DNA of 64,000 nt from Rubrivivax sp. GTDB lineage: Bacteria; Pseudomonadota; Gammaproteobacteria; Burkholderiales; Burkholderiaceae_C. The stretch is from the NCBI GenBank assembly GCA_022842595.1, contig JALHPF010000003.1, positions 62,001 through 126,000 on the forward strand. The letters are read 5' to 3'. Of this stretch, positions 1-8,158 are shown one piece after another (position 1 is the first letter of the stretch; each line of letters starts with the position of its first letter). The translations under genes were made by a program, and so were the position numbers. The notes under the pieces were generated by a model. It had not been told where the DNA came from and ran no database searches. It was given only the letters and a program-made list of their open reading frames with translations.

Positions 1-804
1 CTCTTCAGCAGCGCCGGCTTCGAAGTCGACAGCTACCCCTACTACGACCCGGCCACCCGCGCCGTGCGCTTCACCGAGATGCTGGCCGCGCTGAACGCCG
101 CCGCCGCCGGCACCGTGGTGGTGCTGCATGCCTGCTGCCACAACCCCACCGGCTGCGACATCAGCCCGGCCCAGTGGCAGCAGGTGGTCGCGGCCTGCCA
201 GGCACGCGGGCTGGTGCCCTTCCTCGACATGGCCTACCAGGGCTTCGGCGACGGCATCCAGGAAGACGGCGCCGTCGTCCAGCAATTCCTGGCCAGTGGC
301 ATCGACTTCTTCGTCTCGACCTCGTTCTCGAAGAGCTTCTCGCTCTACGGCGAGCGCGTGGGCGCGCTCAGCGTCGTCTGCGGCAGCAAGGAAGAGGCCA
401 GCCGCGTGCTTTCGCAGCTGAAGATCGTCATCCGCACCAACTACAGCACGCCGCCCACCTTTGGCGCCACGCTGGTGGCCACCGTGCTGACCACGCCCGC
501 CCTGCGCACCATGTGGGAAGACGAACTGGCCGGCATGCGCCTGCGCATCCGTGCCATGCGCACGGCACTGGTCGACAAGCTACGCGCTGCAGGCGTGGCC
601 GGCGACCTGGTCTACATCACGCGGCAGAAGGGCATGTTCAGCTACTCCGGCCTGACCACCCCGCAGATGCAGCGTTTGCGCGCCGAGTTCGGCGTGTATG
701 GTCTGGATTCCGGGCGAATCTGCGTGGCGGCTCTGAACAGCCGCAACCTTGACGCCGTGGTCGCGGCGCTGGCGAAAGTGATGGCCGAAGCCCCCGCGCA
801 GTAA
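1..804 (+). CDS. Aromatic/aspartate aminotransferase, C-terminal part (5' end outside window)
   Basis: Fold-type I PLP aminotransferase of the AspC/TyrB group, which moves amino groups between aromatic or dicarboxylic amino acids and 2-oxo acids in the cytoplasm. The reading frame is open from base 1, so the N-terminus lies upstream. Visible landmarks in order: the HNPTG segment near 139-153, the DMAYQGF segment (Asp contacting the PLP ring nitrogen), the SFSKSFSLYGERVG segment with the Schiff-base lysine codon at 331-333, and the C-terminal DSGRICVAALN segment with the substrate-carboxylate arginine. All catalytic residues that fall in the window are present. TyrB versus AspC specificity cannot be decided from this fragment. 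Confidence 0.93.
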   Translation, partial: LFSSAGFEVDSYPYYDPATRAVRFTEMLAALNAAAAGTVVVLHACCHNPTGCDISPAQWQQVVAACQARGLVPFLDMAYQGFGDGIQEDGAVVQQFLASGIDFFVSTSFSKSFSLYGERVGALSVVCGSKEEASRVLSQLKIVIRTNYSTPPTFGATLVATVLTTPALRTMWEDELAGMRLRIRAMRTALVDKLRAAGVAGDLVYITRQKGMFSYSGLTTPQMQRLRAEFGVYGLDSGRICVAALNSRNLDAVVAALAKVMAEAPAQ

Positions 805-867
805 ACACATTGCTGCAGTGCAGCAATTGGCGTACATTTGGTCATTGATCTGCGAACGGAGACCCGC

Positions 868-2199
868 ATGCTCTATCAGCTGTACGAAGCCCAACGCGCC
901 CTGATGGCGCCGTTCTCCGAATTCGCCAGCGCTTCGGCCAAACTCTACGACCACCCGCTGTCGCCGTTCGCCCAGCTTCCGATGGCGCAGCGCATGTCGG
1001 CCAGCTTCGACCTGCTGCACCGGCTGGCCAAGGAATACGAAAAGCCGCCGTTCAACATCACCAGCGCCCGCGTCGGCACGGTGGACGTGGCCGTGCAGGA
1101 GCAGGTAGCCCTGGCCAAGCCGTTCTGCCGCCTGTTGCGCTTCAAGCGTTTCACCGACAACGAAGCTGCGCTCGGCCTGATGAAGACCCAGCCCACCGTG
1201 CTGGTGGTGGCGCCGCTGTCGGGCCACCATTCCACGCTGCTGCGCGACACCATCAAGAGCCTGCTGCACGACCACAAGGTCTACATCACCGACTGGACCG
1301 ACGCACGCATGGTGCCGCTGGCCGCCGGCCCCTTCCACCTGGACGACTATGTCGAATACGTGCAGGAGTTCATCCGCCTGATCGGCCCCGACGTGCACGT
1401 CATCTCGGTCTGCCAGCCCACCGTGCCGGTACTGGCTGCGGTGTCGCTGATGGCCAGTCGCGGCGAGACCACGCCGCTGAGCATGACGATGATGGGCGGC
1501 CCCATCGACGCCCGCAAGAGCCCCACCGCCGTCAACAACCTGGCGATGAACAAGAGCCACAGCTGGTTCGAGAACAACGTGATCTTCCGGGTGCCGGGCA
1601 ACTTCCCTGGCGCCGGTCGTGCCGTGTACCCGGGCTTCCTGCAGCACACCGGCTTCGTGGCGATGAACCCCGACCGCCATCTGACGAGCCATTACGACTA
1701 CTTCCAGGACCTGATCAAGGGCGACGACGACAGCGCCGAGTCGCACCGGCAGTTCTATGACGAGTACAACGCCGTGCTCGACATGCCTGCCGAGTACTAC
1801 CTGGACACCATCAAGACCGTATTCCAGGACTTCGCCCTCGTCAACCAGAGCTGGCATGTGCGCGGCGAACTGGTGCGCCCGCAGGACATCACGCGCACCG
1901 CCCTGCTGACGATCGAGGGCGAGCTCGACGACATCTCCGGCGCCGGCCAGACCAAGGCAGCGCACGACCTGTGCGGAGGCATTCCCGCCAGTCGCAGCCT
2001 GCACTACGACGCCGAAGGTGCCGGCCATTACGGCATCTTCAGCGGCCGCCGATGGCGCGAGAAGGTTTACCCGGAGGTTCGGGCCTTCATCAGCCGCTTC
2101 GACAGCGTCGAGGCCAGCCAGCCGGCGCGCAGCGAGGCCACGGGTGCCGCCAAGGGCCGCGCCAAGCTCGCGGCCGTGAAGACCGCGCGCAGCCGCTGA
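868..2199 (+). CDS. phaZ: Intracellular polyhydroxybutyrate depolymerase (PhaZ)
   Basis: A 443-residue cytoplasmic PHB depolymerase that mobilises storage granules. It has the alpha/beta-hydrolase-like fold of the Ralstonia PhaZa1 type, where the nucleophile is cysteine rather than serine. The nucleophile is in [10 protein letters not shown] at about residue 182, almost the same position as in PhaZa1. The acid is probably the Asp in EGELDDISG, and the histidine is in [10 protein letters not shown] near the C-terminus. ATG 868 is preferred because GGAG lies about 8 bases upstream; a TTG at 838 would only add an unlikely leader. The stop codon overlaps the apparent CTG start of the next gene. 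Presence implies that the organism makes PHB. Confidence 0.93.
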   Translation: MLYQLYEAQRALMAPFSEFASASAKLYDHPLSPFAQLPMAQRMSASFDLLHRLAKEYEKPPFNITSARVGTVDVAVQEQVALAKPFCRLLRFKRFTDNEAALGLMKTQPTVLVVAPLSGHHSTLLRDTIKSLLHDHKVYITDWTDARMVPLAAGPFHLDDYVEYVQEFIRLIGPDVHVISVCQPTVPVLAAVSLMASRGETTPLSMTMMGGPIDARKSPTAVNNLAMNKSHSWFENNVIFRVPGNFPGAGRAVYPGFLQHTGFVAMNPDRHLTSHYDYFQDLIKGDDDSAESHRQFYDEYNAVLDMPAEYYLDTIKTVFQDFALVNQSWHVRGELVRPQDITRTALLTIEGELDDISGAGQTKAAHDLCGGIPASRSLHYDAEGAGHYGIFSGRRWREKVYPEVRAFISRFDSVEASQPARSEATGAAKGRAKLAAVKTARSR

Positions 2200-2870
2200 A
2201 CGCGCCGGCCACCATCCGCGCCCTGGCCGAACGGCTGGACGCGGCGCTTCCGCAGACCCAGTGCACCCGCTGCGGATACCCTGATTGTCGGCGTTATGCC
2301 GAAGCCATGGCCAGCGGCGAAGCCGACATCAACCGCTGCCCGCCCGGCGGTGCCGCAGGCATCGTGCGACTGGCTGCGATCAGCGGCCGCGAGGTGCAGC
2401 CGCTGGACCCAGGCCGTGGCAGTGAAGGGCCACGCATGCTGGCCGTCATCGACGAGGCCTGGTGCATCGGCTGCACGCTGTGCATCAAGGCCTGCCCGGT
2501 GGACTGCATCATCGGTGCCTCCAAGCTGATGCACACCGTCGTCGACGCGCAGTGCACGGGCTGCGAGCTGTGTGTGCCGGCCTGCCCGGTCGACTGCATC
2601 AGCCTGGTGCCCGTGACACCTGGCCGCAGCGGCTGGCAGGCCTGGTCCAGCGAGCAGGCCGATGCCGCCCAGCAGCGCTACCTGGCGCGCACCCTGCGCC
2701 TGTCGCGCGAGAGGCGCGAGAACGACGAGCGCCTGGCCGCCAAGGCCGCCACGAAGCTGTCGGACCTGGCCAGCCACAGCCGCCTGACCGACCCCGAGGT
2801 GCTGGCCGCCAAGCGCGCCGTCATTGAAGCCGCCATGGCCCGTGCGCGCCAGAAGCGCACGGCCGACTAG
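2196..2870 (+). CDS. RnfB/RsxB-like iron-sulfur protein
   Basis: Soluble ferredoxin-type protein of about 224 residues. It has an N-terminal four-cysteine Fe-S domain (CTRCGYPDC followed by NRCPPGG) and then two classic 4Fe-4S motifs, [12 protein letters not shown] and [12 protein letters not shown]. The C-terminal 90 residues are charged and helical. Stand-alone RnfB-like proteins near nth are common in Burkholderiales; an electron-transfer role, possibly for Fe-S enzymes such as Nth, is inference. No in-frame ATG, GTG or TTG lies between the phaZ stop and the first cysteines. The most likely start is CTG 2196, which overlaps the phaZ stop as CTGA. The next ATG (about 2307) would delete the first cysteine cluster. 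Its stop shares CTAG with the convergent gene. Confidence 0.85.
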   Translation: MNAPATIRALAERLDAALPQTQCTRCGYPDCRRYAEAMASGEADINRCPPGGAAGIVRLAAISGREVQPLDPGRGSEGPRMLAVIDEAWCIGCTLCIKACPVDCIIGASKLMHTVVDAQCTGCELCVPACPVDCISLVPVTPGRSGWQAWSSEQADAAQQRYLARTLRLSRERRENDERLAAKAATKLSDLASHSRLTDPEVLAAKRAVIEAAMARARQKRTAD

Positions 2871-3982
2871 AGCTCCGGCGCCAGCACCGCGCAGTCGCGC
2901 CCGGCGTTTTTCGCGGCGTACATCGCCCGGTCGGCACGCAGCAGCACGTCGCGCAGCAACTCATCGGCCCGCCATTGGGCCACGCCCACCGACATCGTGA
3001 CGCGCCTGCCGCCCGGCAGCAACTCGCCGGCATGGGGCCGCGCAGAAATCGCCCGCCGCAGCTTGTCGGCCACGCACATGGCGTCGTCCAGACCGGTGCG
3101 CGGCAGCCAGACGACAAATTCCTCGCCGCCCCAGCGCGCCAGTTCGTCGCTGCGCCTGAGCGTTTCGCGCAGGGTGGCAGCGCAGGACACGAGCACGGCA
3201 TCGCCGACGGCATGGCCATGCCCGTCGTTGATCGACTTGAAGTGGTCCAGGTCGATGAGCAGCAGCGACACCGGGTGGTGGTGCTCGGCCTGGGCCAGGC
3301 GCAGCAGTTCCGCCTGGGCATGGGCGCGGTTCGGCAGTCCCGTCAGCACGTCGGTTCGGGCTGCCAGCGCCAGCTGCTGGTTGCGGGCCACATTCGACAG
3401 CACGGTGCTCATCAGTTCGGCCAGCGCCTCGAAGAGCGGCTGGCCGACGGCCGTGAAGTAGTCGGGCGTGTCCGCATACAGCACCAGCAGGCCACGGCGC
3501 GGGTCCATGGGCGGTATCAGGGGAAGCGCCAGCACCGAGCGCACCTCGTGGCGCCTGGCAGCTTCGCGCCAGGGCGGGTACAGTGACCAGGCGTTGACAT
3601 TGAAGGGTTCGGGCGCGCAACCCGCCAGCGCCTTGTAGGCCGGGCCGTGCTCGGTGAGCAGGTTGCGCGGGATGTGCAACTCGGCAGCCCAGTTCGAGGC
3701 CGGGCCGGCGACGATGTGCGGCTTGATCACGGGTGCGTCGGCGTCGCCGAACCACACCCAGCACAGGCTCAGGTGCGGGCTGGCCTGCGCCAGCGTCTCG
3801 CAGAACTGCTGCACCTGCTGTTCTGCGCTGCCGCGGTCGCCGGCAGTCATGGCCAGGAGATGCGCGGCCCGGCGCAGCACCTCGGTCGACAGGCGGCTCT
3901 GCTCCCGCCGGGCGTCGAAGCCCTGGGCTGTCAGGGCGGGCGCATGCGGGCGCGCCCAGGGCATCAGGCTTTGGAGGATCAT
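2867..3982 (-). CDS. GAF-GGEEF diguanylate cyclase
   Basis: A 371-residue cytoplasmic protein without obvious membrane helices, predicted to make cyclic di-GMP from two GTP. Residues about 40-200 form a GAF-like sensor region and about 205-371 a GGDEF domain. The cyclase core has [24 protein letters not shown] and the active-site motif GGEEF at about residues 285-289. The inhibitory RxxD site (RRSD) lies five residues before GGEEF, so product feedback is expected. It starts at ATG 3982, divergent from nth across about 110 bases, and its last codon overlaps the ferredoxin gene tail-to-tail. The ligand of the GAF domain cannot be read from sequence. Confidence 0.92.
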   Translation of the reverse strand: MILQSLMPWARPHAPALTAQGFDARREQSRLSTEVLRRAAHLLAMTAGDRGSAEQQVQQFCETLAQASPHLSLCWVWFGDADAPVIKPHIVAGPASNWAAELHIPRNLLTEHGPAYKALAGCAPEPFNVNAWSLYPPWREAARRHEVRSVLALPLIPPMDPRRGLLVLYADTPDYFTAVGQPLFEALAELMSTVLSNVARNQQLALAARTDVLTGLPNRAHAQAELLRLAQAEHHHPVSLLLIDLDHFKSINDGHGHAVGDAVLVSCAATLRETLRRSDELARWGGEEFVVWLPRTGLDDAMCVADKLRRAISARPHAGELLPGGRRVTMSVGVAQWRADELLRDVLLRADRAMYAAKNAGRDCAVLAPEL

Positions 3983-4011
3983 CGTTACCCGGGGTCACCC
4001 GGGGCTTTTCG

Positions 4012-4038
4012 GCCGTTTCGGCCGTTTCGGCCGTTTCG
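4012..4038 (+). repeat. Three perfect 9-bp tandem repeats
   Basis: Three adjacent copies of GCCGTTTCG, preceded by a partial copy (TTTTCG) and followed by GTGTTTT. It lies in the short divergent spacer between the GGEEF gene and nth, just upstream of both starts, so a change in copy number could alter promoter spacing. Confidence 0.8.
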
Positions 4039-4091
4039 GTGTTTTCCCCGGGGTTCTCGGCAAAACCGCCGCCAGATTGAGTACGAATGCA

Positions 4092-4742
4092 TTGAACAGC
4101 ACCCAGATCGAAACCTTCTTTGCGCGGCTTGCCGCAGCCAACCCACAGCCGCAGACCGAACTGGTCTACACCAACACCTTCGAGCTGCTGGCGGCCGTGC
4201 TGCTGTCGGCCCAGGCCACCGATGTCAGCGTGAACAAGGCCACGCGACGGCTCTTCGCGCTGGCGCACACCCCCCAGCGCATGCTCGATCTCGGGCTCGA
4301 CCGGGTGACGGAACTCATCCGCACCATCGGCCTGTACCGGACGAAGGCGAAAAACCTGCTGGCCACCTGCCGCATCCTCGTCGACCAGCATGGCGGCCAG
4401 ATCCCGCGTTCACGCGAAGCGCTGCAGGCCTTGCCGGGCGTGGGCCGCAAGACGGCCAATGTCGTGCTCAACGTCGCCTTCGGCGAACCGGCGATGGCCG
4501 TGGACACGCACATCTTCCGGGTGAGCAACCGCACGGGCCTGGCGCCAGGCCGCAACCCGCTGGAAGTGGAACAGGCCCTGATGCGTCGAGTGCCGGCGCG
4601 CTACCTCGTCGACGCCCACCACTGGCTCATCCTGCACGGCCGCTATGTCTGCCAGGCGCGGCAGCCGCAATGCCTGCGCTGCACCGTGAACGACTGCTGC
4701 GACGAGGGCCGCAAGCGCCTCAAATCGGCTCGAGCCGGCTGA
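4092..4742 (+). CDS. nth: Endonuclease III
   Basis: DNA glycosylase/AP lyase of 216 residues that removes oxidised pyrimidines in base-excision repair. It has the helix-hairpin-helix LPGVGRKTANVVLN with the catalytic lysine, followed by VDTHIFRVSNRTGLAPG with the catalytic aspartate. The C-terminal Fe-S loop has the spacing C-X6-C-X2-C-X5-C (CQARQPQCLRC, then TVNDCC). No ATG is available in this frame near the domain start. TTG 4092 gives an N-terminus (MNSTQIETFFARL) of the usual length, and TTG 4077 is the alternative. The RnfB-like gene, commonly next to nth in relatives, is here separated from it by the convergent GGEEF gene. Confidence 0.94.
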   Translation: MNSTQIETFFARLAAANPQPQTELVYTNTFELLAAVLLSAQATDVSVNKATRRLFALAHTPQRMLDLGLDRVTELIRTIGLYRTKAKNLLATCRILVDQHGGQIPRSREALQALPGVGRKTANVVLNVAFGEPAMAVDTHIFRVSNRTGLAPGRNPLEVEQALMRRVPARYLVDAHHWLILHGRYVCQARQPQCLRCTVNDCCDEGRKRLKSARAG

Positions 4743-4784
4743 AGTCGCGCTCCTACAATGAGCGCAGCGGAAAGGCCAGCCAAC

Positions 4785-5024
4785 ATGTCCAAGCTCGAGG
4801 ATCTCGCCGAACGGGTCGAACGCCTGATCCTGCGGCATGGGGAACTGCAACGCAGCCTGGCGCTGACCGAACAGCAGCTGACGGCCGTGACGGCCGAGCG
4901 CGACAGCCTGCGCTCCCGCCTGGGCGCGGCGCGCTCGCGCATCGACGCATTGCTCCACCGGCTGCCTGCCGAAGCTGCGGCACCCGCGTCAGCCAACGCA
5001 TCCGATTCAGCGGGCGCGGCATGA
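4785..5024 (+). CDS. Small coiled-coil protein upstream of zapA (ZapB-like position)
   Basis: About 79 residues, nearly all one amphipathic helix with heptad character (LEDLAERVERLILRHGEL onward), ending in an Ala/Ser-rich tail. The size and coiled coil resemble ZapB-type division-ring proteins or the small helical protein often found before zapA in Burkholderiales, but I cannot assign a named family by eye. The stop overlaps the zapA start as ATGA, implying translational coupling. ATG 4785 is preferred over ATG 4758, because TACAAT at 4754-4759 looks like a -10 box that would put the transcript start beyond 4758. A role in Z-ring assembly is inferred from position only. Confidence 0.75.
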   Translation: MSKLEDLAERVERLILRHGELQRSLALTEQQLTAVTAERDSLRSRLGAARSRIDALLHRLPAEAAAPASANASDSAGAA

Positions 5025-5350
5025 AGCAGATCGAAGTCTCCATCCTCGGCCAGGCCTACGTGCTGGGCTGCCCTGAAGGCGGTGAAAACCTGCTGCGGTC
5101 CGCGGTGGCGAGTGTCGACCGCGAAATGGTCGGCATCCGCGACTCCGGCAAGGTGAAGGCGCGTGAACGCATCGCGGTGCTGGCGGCGCTGAACCTGGCC
5201 TATCAACTGGCTGAACGTGGCGCTGTGCCAGCCCATGCATCGGCCAGTCCGCCGGCATCCGCGCCGTCGAACGACGGCCACGGCGTGGACATCGACGCCC
5301 TCGTGCGCCGGGTCGACGAAGCCCTGTCCGAAGATGGGCGGCTGCTGTGA
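5021..5350 (+). CDS. zapA: Cell division protein ZapA
   Basis: A 109-residue cytoplasmic protein that binds FtsZ and bundles Z-ring filaments. The N-terminal beta/alpha part MKQIEVSILGQAY and the following LRSAVASVDREM region match the ZapA family; the C-terminal helix (ALNLAYQLAERG, then IDALVRRVDEALSE) would form the tetrameric coiled coil. An Ala/Ser/Pro linker of about 20 residues separates the two. It is coupled to the upstream coiled-coil gene by a 4-base overlap. The 6S RNA follows immediately, the same zapA-ssrS order as in enterobacteria. Confidence 0.92.
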   Translation: MKQIEVSILGQAYVLGCPEGGENLLRSAVASVDREMVGIRDSGKVKARERIAVLAALNLAYQLAERGAVPAHASASPPASAPSNDGHGVDIDALVRRVDEALSEDGRLL

Positions 5351-5384
5351 CATCCAGCGCAACCCAAGGCCAATCGCGTGTGCC

Positions 5385-5390
5385 TAGAAT
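5385..5390 (+). promoter_or_regulatory. Probable -10 box of the 6S RNA promoter
   Basis: TAGAAT lies about 6-7 bases before the predicted 6S RNA 5' end. I do not see a clear -35 box at the expected spacing. Transcription may also read through from zapA. Confidence 0.5.
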
Positions 5391-5395
5391 GCACC

Positions 5396-5577
5396 TGTCC
5401 GTCGTGAATGCGTGAGCTCTATATTTCCTTGGACCGATGCTCATAGAGCCAGGGCTTGGAACATTGCTGAGCTGGTGTGATCGTCTCGCGTCAGATGAAC
5501 CCGAAGCCCAGCTGACCTCGCCCACCTGAACTTCCCTGAGGGTTCAGGAATGCGGTTCACGGCTCACGGCGGACACC
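5396..5577 (+). ncRNA. ssrS: 6S RNA
   Basis: About 180-nt regulatory RNA that mimics an open promoter and binds sigma-70 RNA polymerase in stationary phase. The ends pair strongly: TGTCCGTCGTGA near 5397 with the reverse complement of TCACGGCGGACA near 5575. The 3' part (about 5524-5575) contains a CCTGAAC...GGTTCAGG hairpin followed by GGTTCACGGCTCACGGCGG, closely like the 3' region of E. coli 6S RNA. The centre has the expected imperfect helix around a large bubble. Location directly after zapA is the conserved ssrS position. The ends are estimated from pairing, to within about 5 bases. Confidence 0.88.
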
Positions 5578-5593
5578 TTATCTCCAGCTCTTC

Positions 5594-6089
<496 letters not shown>

Positions 6090-6097
<8 letters not shown>

Positions 6098-6908
6098 ACT
6101 CGGTTTCCTGCTGATCGCTGAACTGCTGGCCCTCGGCATGGTCGGCGGCTTCCTGGCCGGCCTGCTGGGCGTGGGCGGCGGCATGATGATGGTGCCCTTC
6201 CTCACGGCCATCGTCACCGGTCGCGGTGTGCCCTTGGCCATGGCCGTGAAGATCGCCATCGCCACATCGATGGCGACGATCCTCTTCACCTCTGTGTCGA
6301 GCTTGCGCGCGCATCATCGGCTGGGTGCCGTGCGCTGGGATCTCGTGCGTGGCCTGGCGCCCGGCATCCTGCTGGGTGGCCTGGCTTCCGGTGCGGGGGC
6401 CTTCGCTTTGTTCAAGGGCCAGGGCCTGGCCTTGTTCTTCGCCGCCTTCATCGGCTGGTCGGCGGTGAACATGTTCCGCAGCCGCAAACCCCGCCCGGGT
6501 CGCGAGATGCCGGGCCTGGCAGGGCAGACGGCAGCGGGTGCCGCCATCGGCTTCTTTTCGGGCCTGCTGGGTGCCGGTGGTGCGTTCATGTCGGTGCCTT
6601 TCATGGTGTGGTGCAGCGTGCCCATCCGCCATGCCGTGGGCACCAGTGCCGCGATCGGCTTCCCCATCGCCCTGGCGGCCACCGCGGGCTACGTCGTCAG
6701 CGGCTGGAACCTGCCACCTGCGCTGCCCGGTGTCGTCGGCTACCTGTACTTGCCGGCGCTGCTGGTCATTGCTGCGGCCAGCATGACGCTGGCGCCGCTA
6801 GGTGCACGTGTCGCGCAGCGCATGGACACGGCCAAGCTCAGGCGCTTGTTTGCCTGCCTGCTGCTCGGCCTGGCGGCCTACATGCTAAAAAAGGGGCTGG
6901 AAGGCTGA
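6090..6908 (+). CDS. TauE/SafE family (TSUP) membrane permease
   Basis: A 272-residue inner-membrane protein with about eight hydrophobic helices in two homologous halves. The repeated glycine-rich signatures are GFLAGLLGVGGGMMMVPFL near the N-terminus and GFFSGLLGAGGAFMSVPFM in the middle. The family exports sulfite, sulfoacetate or related C2/sulfur anions; the substrate here is unknown. The chosen start is TTG 6090, overlapping the EVE gene, since the first helix begins within ten residues; no ATG gives a complete first helix. Confidence 0.87.
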
Positions 6909-6936
6909 GCGGTGGGCCGCCTGCCGTCGAGGGACG

Positions 6937-7938
6937 TCAGCGGCCCGACTCGAAGCGGATGGCCGCCAGGGTGACATGGTTGCCACCACGGCGCTTGGCT
7001 TCGGCCAGCGCGGCCTCGCAGGCGGCGATGAGTTCGTCCTGGGAATGCGCCGTGTGCGGGAAGCTGGCGACGCCCATCGCCACGGTGAAGCCGAGTTCCT
7101 GCCCGCCATGCATGACGATCTGCGTGGCGCACTTGCGACGCAGCCCTTCCATGCGCGAATGCGCCGTGGCCAGGCCCACGCCCGACAGCAGCACCGCGAA
7201 GCGCCCTTCGTCGAGCCGGCACGAAGCGTCCATGGCGCGGGTACCGCTGCGCAGCAGGGTGCCCATGGCTTCGAGCACGCGGGTCTGGCCGTCATGTCCG
7301 AGCGCACTGACTTTTTCGCTGGCCGGGTCGATGGCCATCAGCACGAGCGCAAATTCGCGGTGCTCACGCGTCGACAAGTCGACCTCGCGCCGCAATTGAT
7401 CTTCGAAATGGGCCCGCGAGTACAGGCCCGACGACGGGTCTCGCAGTGCCTGGTCGGCAAGTTCACGGCGCAGCGCCTCGTTGGCACGCTGGTGCTGTTC
7501 GATCTGGTCCAGGGCAGCGCGCAGCTGGGCTTCCTGGCGGTGGGTTTCCGACAGATCGGACCACAAGGCGAAAAGCCAGCGTGTGCCGCGCTCGTCAGGC
7601 GGGGTCACCACTCGCCAGACATTGAAGGCACGGCGCTGGCCGCCCCAGTCGAAGCGATGCTCACTGCACAGCGGGCCGTTCTGGGCCTGGGCGGTGAGTT
7701 CGGCGGCACGCATTGCCCCTGCCAGCGGGGCTTCGAAGATCTCGGCGTCGGTATGGCCTTGCACCGCCTCGGCGCCCTGACCGAGCCAGGCCAACCAGGC
7801 CGCGCTGGCGTGCGCATAGCGGCCCGTCGCCAGGTCTTTGAGGGCCCAGGCCTCACCGCGCGCTGCCAGCAATGCGGGCAGGATCTCACCCACCATGCCC
7901 ATGGGCGCCAGAGGCGAGGAATCAGGGTGGTGGCTCAT
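6937..7938 (-). CDS. PAS-type sensor with degenerate GGDEF domain
   Basis: A 333-residue soluble protein. Residues about 15-140 look like a PAS domain (WALKDLATGRYAHASAAW; then FALWSDLSETHRQ), followed by a short coiled coil and a GGDEF-fold domain from about 165. The catalytic signature is lost: the position of GGDEF reads DEGRF (residues 243-247), and DxLTGLxNR reads DPSSGLYSR. The RxxD inhibitory-site motif (RAMD, 234-237) keeps its place five residues before. Known degenerate GGDEF proteins with an intact I-site act as c-di-GMP receptors; that role here is inference. A run of ten C on the coding strand lies one base upstream of the ATG, where a Shine-Dalgarno should be. Confidence 0.85.
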   Translation of the reverse strand: MSHHPDSSPLAPMGMVGEILPALLAARGEAWALKDLATGRYAHASAAWLAWLGQGAEAVQGHTDAEIFEAPLAGAMRAAELTAQAQNGPLCSEHRFDWGGQRRAFNVWRVVTPPDERGTRWLFALWSDLSETHRQEAQLRAALDQIEQHQRANEALRRELADQALRDPSSGLYSRAHFEDQLRREVDLSTREHREFALVLMAIDPASEKVSALGHDGQTRVLEAMGTLLRSGTRAMDASCRLDEGRFAVLLSGVGLATAHSRMEGLRRKCATQIVMHGGQELGFTVAMGVASFPHTAHSQDELIAACEAALAEAKRRGGNHVTLAAIRFESGR

Positions 7939-7939
7939 A

Positions 7940-7949
7940 GGGGGGGGGG
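7940..7949 (+). repeat. G10 homopolymer directly upstream of a minus-strand start codon
   Basis: Ten consecutive G (C10 on the coding strand) separated by one base from the ATG of the degenerate GGDEF gene. It replaces the usual purine-rich ribosome-binding site. Homopolymers of this length are prone to slippage. Confidence 0.9.
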
Positions 7950-8158
7950 AACAGGCAAGAGGTCTGGCGGCGGGCGCAGCGAGGAAGACCCTGGCCTCGA
8001 ATGTTGGTGGTACACAGCGGCCAGGGCAAGCCCAATCGCCGCCTGATTCCCTAGTTTGCCGATTATCTGCAACAACTTAGGGGCTGCCCGTTATCGGGCC
8101 CGCTTCTTGCGGCAGATGGCTCACAAATTCAGGTGCCACTCGCACAGGAAGACAAGCC

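Noticed and set aside
580..2028. Long open frame on the minus strand opposite phaZ (about 480 codons)
   Set aside because: It is antisense to a clear phaZ with intact catalytic residues; its composition (His/Val/Gln-rich) is typical of GC-rich shadows.
7989..8026. CCCTGGCC/GGCCAGGG inverted repeat with a 22-base loop upstream of the degenerate GGDEF gene
   Set aside because: A long loop and GC-rich 8-base arms are expected by chance in such DNA; no further support as an operator.
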